Both the position numbers and the translations under genes were made by a program. The notes below the pieces were generated by a model. That model ran no database searches and was not told where the DNA came from. It saw only the letters and a list, made by a program, of their open reading frames with translations. From the NCBI GenBank assembly GCA_964545715.1, contig CAZJHX010000038.1, forward strand, positions 6,797-70,796: 64,000 bases of DNA, read 5' to 3'. The first letter of the stretch is position 1. Each line of letters opens with the position of its first letter. The stretch comes from CAZJHX01 sp964545715 (GTDB lineage Bacteria > Myxococcota_A > UBA9042 > GCA-2863065). Positions 60,574-64,000 of this stretch are shown here, piece by piece.

Positions 60574-61047
60574 GTGAGGCGCTTAATCCCCATCCTGTTG
60601 GTCTTGCTCGGAGGCTGCTCCGACCCGGCCCCGACCGGCACACCCGGCTTCATGGAGACCCAGGCGGCCACGCACGGCGACTTTGCAGTGGTCACGGTGC
60701 TGGCGCACGAGTGGGGCCACGTGAACCAGAAGGCACTGGAGATGCGCGAGGATGGCGCCACCACGGGGTTGGAGCTGCACGCGGACTGCCAGGCGGGGGC
60801 CTTTGCCGCGGCGGAGCAGGCGGTCGGCAACCTCGACTCAGGCGACTTGACCGAGTCGTTTTCGTCGCTATGCGCTGCCGCAGACCCCACGGACGCGGGG
60901 GCGCACGGCACGTGTGAGGAGCGGTCGGCGGCGTTCAGCCACGGCTATCGCGGCGCGATAGCTCAGCTGCCCAATGTGTGCGGCAGCGATCCGCTGGCGG
61001 CCATGCAGACGATCTTCAGACGTCGGCGTAAACCCCAAGCAGAGTAG
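60574..61047 (+). CDS. Minimal zinc-metallopeptidase-like lipoprotein (YpfJ family)
   Basis: A GTG at 60574 gives 157 residues; no ribosome site is evident. Leader with lipobox LLGGCS. A catalytic motif HEWGH (about residue 46) is followed by the third-ligand segment GLELHADCQAGAFAA, then GDLTESFSS, THG-like and CEERSAAFSHGY blocks of the PF04228 neutral zinc metallopeptidase family. Full-length relatives have another 100 or so residues ahead of HEWGH, so this is an N-terminally minimal member. All zinc ligands look intact. Function unknown. Confidence 0.82.
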   Translation: MRRLIPILLVLLGGCSDPAPTGTPGFMETQAATHGDFAVVTVLAHEWGHVNQKALEMREDGATTGLELHADCQAGAFAAAEQAVGNLDSGDLTESFSSLCAAADPTDAGAHGTCEERSAAFSHGYRGAIAQLPNVCGSDPLAAMQTIFRRRRKPQAE

Positions 61048-61344
61048 CCACCTGGTCGCCACCGCCCCGAGAATCAGCTGGGCCTCTTGTCCCTGCGCCA
61101 GCCTCACAATCTGCGCCCGCGACCGCGGCTGGCAGCACGCTGTGCCGCCGGATCACGACCGGTGGGTGTCCGAGGCCGGCCTGTTCTGACCGCCTGCCGG
61201 GTCCAGAACAGACCCACAGACGGCCGCCGTCCGAGACCGTCGCCACAATAGGCCGCAAGGGATTGATCTTGAGCACATCACGGGCGATTTGGCGCGCCGC
61301 ATCGCGTGATAGGTTCGTCTCAACTCGCATACGGAGGACGGGCG
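61048..61344. other. Intergenic gap before the octaheme gene
   Basis: This 297-base gap has no convincing gene. A minus-strand frame from 61330 to 61016 (104 codons) begins with plausible-looking sequence but its third-codon GC is lower than the neighbours, it lacks a ribosome site and matches nothing I know. An RBS (GGAGG) for the plus-strand gene lies at 61332-61336. Confidence 0.5.
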
Positions 61345-62922
61345 ATGAGGTTGGTGCTGGCCGTTTCCCTGGTGCTGGCGGGGGCCGGCTTGCTGATGGC
61401 GGGATGCGTTGAGCAAAGCGCCGCCAAAGAGCCTCCTGCGACGCCGCCGCCCGCCAAAGAGGCGCCGAAGTACAAAGCCAAGAGCTGCGAGGGGTGTCAC
61501 CTGCGCAAGACCCCGGGCATCGTGTCGCACTGGGAGGGGTCGGCGCACGCCGACAACGATGTCGGATGTCTGGACTGCCACGAGGCGCAGAAGGACGATC
61601 TGGACGCGTACAAACACCACGGGGAGATCATCGCGACCATCGTGACCCCGCGGGACTGCGCGGAGTGCCACGAGCACGAGGCTGAGGAGTTCGAGCACAG
61701 CCACCACGCCAAAGGCGGCAACATCCTTCACTCGCTCGACAACCTGCTGGCCGAGGTGGTGGAGGGCCACCGCGGGCCGATGGAGATCCCCGATCCGCAC
61801 AACCCGGGCCGGAAGATTCAGCTGAACGGCCTGGCGTTCGTCAACTCAGGCTGCATGCAGTGCCATGGCAGCCAGGTCGCGCTGACGTTGAAGGACGGGA
61901 CCTCGGTGGCCCCCTGGTCGTTGACGCCACCACCCGGGGGCGGCAAGGCCGTCGTCACGTTTGACCGGAGCCTGGTGGACGTGAACAAGGTCAAGCGGTC
62001 GAAAGGCAAGCCGATCTTGGACCCGCGGTCGTGGCCAAACACGGGGATCGGCCGATTGAACCTGGACGGCAGCCGGGGCGCCTGCTCGGCGTGCCACTCA
62101 CGCCACGACTTCTCGGCGAGGCGCTCTCGTCAGCCCGAGAACTGCGGCAAGTGCCACCTGGGGCCGGATCACCCGCAGAAGGAGATCTTTGAAGAGAGCA
62201 AGCACGGGATCGCGTACCGCGACCTGAAGCACAAGATGAACCTGGACGCGGAGACGTGGGTGTTGGGCAAGGACTACAGCGCCGCGCCAACGTGCGCCAC
62301 GTGCCACATGTCCGCCACGACGAAGATGCCGGTCACACACGACCCACGCGGGCGGATCTCCTGGACCAACCGCCCGCCGACGAGCAAGCGCATGAACACC
62401 GACAAGGCAGGCAAACGCGTGACGGGGTCCAGCCCGATCGCGAGCACATGGGAGGACAAGCGCAACGCCATGAAGCAGGTCTGCGGTGTGTGCCACGCAC
62501 CCTCCTACGTCGATGGGTTCTACAAGCAGTACGACGACTTCGTAGAGCTGTACAACGCCAAGTTCGGGCGGCCCGGCGCCGCGCTGATGAAGGCGCTCAA
62601 GACCAACGGCCTCATCTCCAAGGCCAACTTCGATGACAAGATCGAGTGGACCTGGTTCTTCCTGTGGCACCACGAGGGGCGACGGGCGCGCCACGGCGCA
62701 TCGATGATGGCACCGGACTACTCGCACTGGCACGGCACGTACGAGGTCGCCGACCGCTGGTACAATGAGATGATTCCCGAGGTGAGGGAGATCATCGAGC
62801 ACGCCAAGGGCGACCCGGCAAAAGCCGCCGGCGCGGCGACCGTGGAGAAGCTCCTGAACGAGATCCTGGCGAGGCCCGAGCACCAGTACGTGACGACGGG
62901 GAAGCTGCCCAGTACCAAGTAG
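61345..62922 (+). CDS. Octaheme HAO-like cytochrome c lipoprotein
   Basis: The ATG at 61345 follows GGAGG and gives 525 residues with the lipobox LLMAGC. Eight CxxCH motifs at about residues 48, 75, 105, 170, 247, 267, 317 and 380 predict eight covalent hemes. The C-terminal block WFFLWHHEGRRARHGASMM followed by APDYSHWHGTYEV is a hallmark of the hydroxylamine oxidoreductase/octaheme family. Whether the active-site heme is cross-linked to Tyr (oxidative) or not (reductive) cannot be said. Exported and lipidated, so it faces the periplasm or outside. No other nitrogen-cycle gene is close by, so substrate (hydroxylamine, nitrite, hydrazine-like or sulfur compounds) is open. Confidence 0.93.
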   Translation: MRLVLAVSLVLAGAGLLMAGCVEQSAAKEPPATPPPAKEAPKYKAKSCEGCHLRKTPGIVSHWEGSAHADNDVGCLDCHEAQKDDLDAYKHHGEIIATIVTPRDCAECHEHEAEEFEHSHHAKGGNILHSLDNLLAEVVEGHRGPMEIPDPHNPGRKIQLNGLAFVNSGCMQCHGSQVALTLKDGTSVAPWSLTPPPGGGKAVVTFDRSLVDVNKVKRSKGKPILDPRSWPNTGIGRLNLDGSRGACSACHSRHDFSARRSRQPENCGKCHLGPDHPQKEIFEESKHGIAYRDLKHKMNLDAETWVLGKDYSAAPTCATCHMSATTKMPVTHDPRGRISWTNRPPTSKRMNTDKAGKRVTGSSPIASTWEDKRNAMKQVCGVCHAPSYVDGFYKQYDDFVELYNAKFGRPGAALMKALKTNGLISKANFDDKIEWTWFFLWHHEGRRARHGASMMAPDYSHWHGTYEVADRWYNEMIPEVREIIEHAKGDPAKAAGAATVEKLLNEILARPEHQYVTTGKLPSTK

Positions 62923-63026
62923 GGTGTCCTGGCCGCCGCTCGACGTACAGTGACCGCAGCCGTCGGTTCACCCCGTGATTCGTACGTCGCTCAGCGTCGT
63001 CGTGGTCCTGGCCACGATGGTCCAGC

Positions 63027-63302
63027 TTGCAGCGGCTCGAACGGTGTCGCCATAGCGAGGCGTTTTCGTTCGATGAGCACCCGCGCCACCTGATCTTCGA
63101 TCGCCACGCGATTTTCGGCGTTGCTGTGGTCGGCTTCCTCAAGGCGATCGGGACGAAACCGTGCCGGACTGCTTACCGAAGCCCCTGGCAGAATCCTGTA
63201 GCGGAGCGCTGGGTCGGCGGATGCAGACGAGAGTTGTCTGATCATGTCGTGGTGTTTGGCCAGCGACACGCCGTTCGGCTGGTCATATGTCGATGTCTTT
63301 AG
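63027..63302 (+). pseudogene. Transposase remnant (integrase-core, IS481/IS3-type)
   Basis: The frame contains HLIFDRHAIFG and, later, KPCRTAYRSPWQNPVAERWVG and CRRELSDHVVVFGQRH, matching the C-terminal half of an rve-type DDE transposase (the catalytic Glu region ENGVAERWVGSCRREL in intact copies). The N-terminal half is missing and the preceding 62923-63026 stretch shows no coding similarity. Sequence similarity ends near 63284 in RLV, where it abuts a nucleotidyltransferase gene. Confidence 0.7.
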
Positions 63303-63417
63303 CGGCGCGAGGCGGCGCATAGAAGTTATTGGCGACTCCGCCAATGATCAGGAAGTCCACGGACAGGTCGTTCAACAACTCGAAGAACTCTCTGAAGTCC
63401 CTGTTCCAACCCGCCAT
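63283..63417 (-). pseudogene. Truncated nucleotidyltransferase (MNT-like) cut by the transposase remnant
   Basis: From ATG 63417 the minus strand reads MAGWNRDFREFFELLNDLS, then VDFLIIGGVANN and PPRAAKDIDI before a stop at 63283. This is the start of a minimal nucleotidyltransferase: the GG motif and the first catalytic Asp pair (DID) are present, but the second part of the active site and the C-terminus are lost. The break coincides with the end of the transposase match at about 63283-63287. Too short to be functional. Confidence 0.7.
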
Positions 63418-63541
63418 ATTCCTCCGCGCGAAGACCCTCGCCTATTCGGAGACGCTCTTGGCCCGACAGCGCTAACCACCCGGTCAAGTCGGCCTCATCA
63501 GCGTCCGCACAACTCTCGAATACTCGAACGATCTTCTCCAT
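63326..63541 (-). CDS. Small partner of the nucleotidyltransferase (antitoxin-like)
   Basis: The ATG at 63541 starts a 71-residue protein: MEKIVRVFESCADADEADL, then SGQERLRIGEGLRAEEYGG, and GLQRVLRVVERPVRG. From memory, this pattern belongs to small proteins that sit just upstream of MNT-type nucleotidyltransferases in toxin-antitoxin-like pairs. Its last 30 codons overlap the first 30 codons of the nucleotidyltransferase in another frame, and both frames look like real family sequence. No clear ribosome site. The pair is broken because its partner is truncated. Confidence 0.6.
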   Translation of the reverse strand: MEKIVRVFESCADADEADLTGWLALSGQERLRIGEGLRAEEYGGLEQGLQRVLRVVERPVRGLPDHWRSRQ

Positions 63542-63830
63542 CAGCCCGATCTTAACAGTCGAGTTGCCGGTTGCGAAGTATCGCCCTGGCCGGTGGGCGC
63601 TGACGCCGTGGGGTGCGAAAACAAAGCCGAGCTCCATTCCGACTGCACGATCCGATCCGGCGCCTCTCGGATCCGGCGATCCAGCGGCGAACCACGCGCT
63701 ACCGACCTCGGAGGAGGCACTTCGAGCGCGTCCGGACTGTCCCTGATCCGCCTGGATTCGAGGCCGCAGACACGCGTCTGGCGCTCCAGCCGTGGCTGAC
63801 CTCGAGCACCCACTGACGCACGCGCTCCGG
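63542..63830. other. Non-coding stretch between mobile-element remnants
   Basis: No reading frame here has codon usage or similarity I can support. Frames that cross it in both directions (Arg- and Ser-rich) look like random open frames in GC-rich DNA. It may be decayed transposon or intergenic sequence. Confidence 0.5.
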
Positions 63831-64000
63831 TCAGGCCGATTCCCGGTAGTAGAACTTCAGCGTTCCGCCGAGCCGCTCTCGGCAGGCTACGCGTCCTTCG
63901 AGCCGGCCAGCGGTGCCGACGACATCGGGTTGGGCGAGCACCGCGATGATACGCAGTCTCCCTGAGGCATGGGCAGGCGAGGACGTCGATGAGGAACACA
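63831..64000 (-). pseudogene. IS91-type transposase C-terminal relic with frameshift
   Basis: On the minus strand VFLIDVLACPCLRE is followed, in the next frame, by LRIIAVLAQPDVVGTAGRL and RLGGTLKFYYRESA with a stop at 63831. The string FLIDVLACPxCxGRLRIIAVL is typical of the Cys-rich C-terminal end of IS91-family (putative) transposases. A one-base shift near 63965 breaks the frame, and the gene continues off the window. Not functional as read. Confidence 0.6.

Noticed and set aside
61016..61330. A 104-codon minus-strand frame in the gap before the octaheme gene
   Set aside because: Lower third-codon GC, no ribosome site, no similarity, and it overlaps the plus-strand zinc-protease gene end.
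63244..63555. Plus-strand frame covering the antitoxin-like region
   Set aside because: The minus strand carries two family-like frames; the plus-strand product is Arg/Ser-rich with no signature.
1..64000. Searches by eye for CRISPR arrays, tRNA, rRNA and known riboswitches
   Set aside because: No regularly spaced direct repeats, no cloverleaf with conserved TTCGA loop and no familiar aptamer were found. A covariance scan could still find a diverged RNA.

Overview
This is a high-GC, gene-dense stretch of chromosome from a predatory or soil-type delta-proteobacterial lineage, most likely Myxococcota. The pointers are a MYXO-CTERM-like C-terminal sorting tail (gene at 465-2534), Hanks-type Ser/Thr kinases with zinc-ribbon and PEGA domains, FHA/sigma-54 regulators, many secreted lipoproteins, and very long Cys-rich CDDGNxCT repeat proteins. 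No rRNA, tRNA, CRISPR array or phage module was seen. Species-level placement is not possible from the sequence alone.

Layout. 1-8 kb: Cys-rich surface proteins (a lipoprotein cut by the window edge, a temptin/MYXO-CTERM protein, a VWC/pacifastin-like lipoprotein) and two TPR proteins. 8-16 kb: a three-gene minus-strand operon for a cell-surface assembly (lipoprotein with a cohesin-like module, a 2458-residue multidomain protein, and a short secreted protein). The short protein and the convergent TPR gene appear to truncate each other. 16-21 kb: signalling genes (Ser/Thr kinase, PEGA protein, FHA-sigma-54 activator, NarL-type regulator without its phospho-acceptor Asp). 21-27 kb: a 1936-residue Cys-rich lipoprotein. 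27-34 kb: an HTTM/gamma-carboxylase-like membrane enzyme with a small membrane partner, a second kinase paired with an FHA protein carrying a degenerate AAA+ module, and a DUF445 protein. 34-47 kb: secreted beta-helix lipoprotein, DUF362-CBM9 fusion, lipoproteins, two paralogous REC-HK-REC kinases, a GT-C-like membrane protein, a c-type cytochrome lipoprotein and a PP2C phosphatase. 47-49 kb: alkylation repair (Ogt and an Ada-AraC-AlkA fusion). 49-54.5 kb: envelope lipid/glycan genes and another Cys-rich lipoprotein. 54.6-63 kb: polysaccharide deacetylase, a block of nested inverted repeats, a TolB-propeller amidohydrolase, a PP2C-like protein, hypothetical proteins, a mini zinc-protease lipoprotein and an octaheme HAO-like cytochrome. 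63-64 kb: decayed mobile elements, one of which interrupts a nucleotidyltransferase toxin-antitoxin-like pair.

How it works together (inference). Much of the coding capacity serves the envelope: lipoproteins and secreted repeat proteins, with a dense phospho-signalling layer (two Ser/Thr kinases, two PP2C-type proteins, two FHA proteins, two hybrid histidine kinases, one atypical response regulator). The points most worth following up are the inverted-repeat block at 55.33-55.54 kb, the double-truncation junction at about 7.66 kb, the phosphorylation-independent regulator with a hairpin over its ribosome site, the octaheme lipoprotein, and the IS-broken overlapping gene pair at 63.3-63.5 kb.
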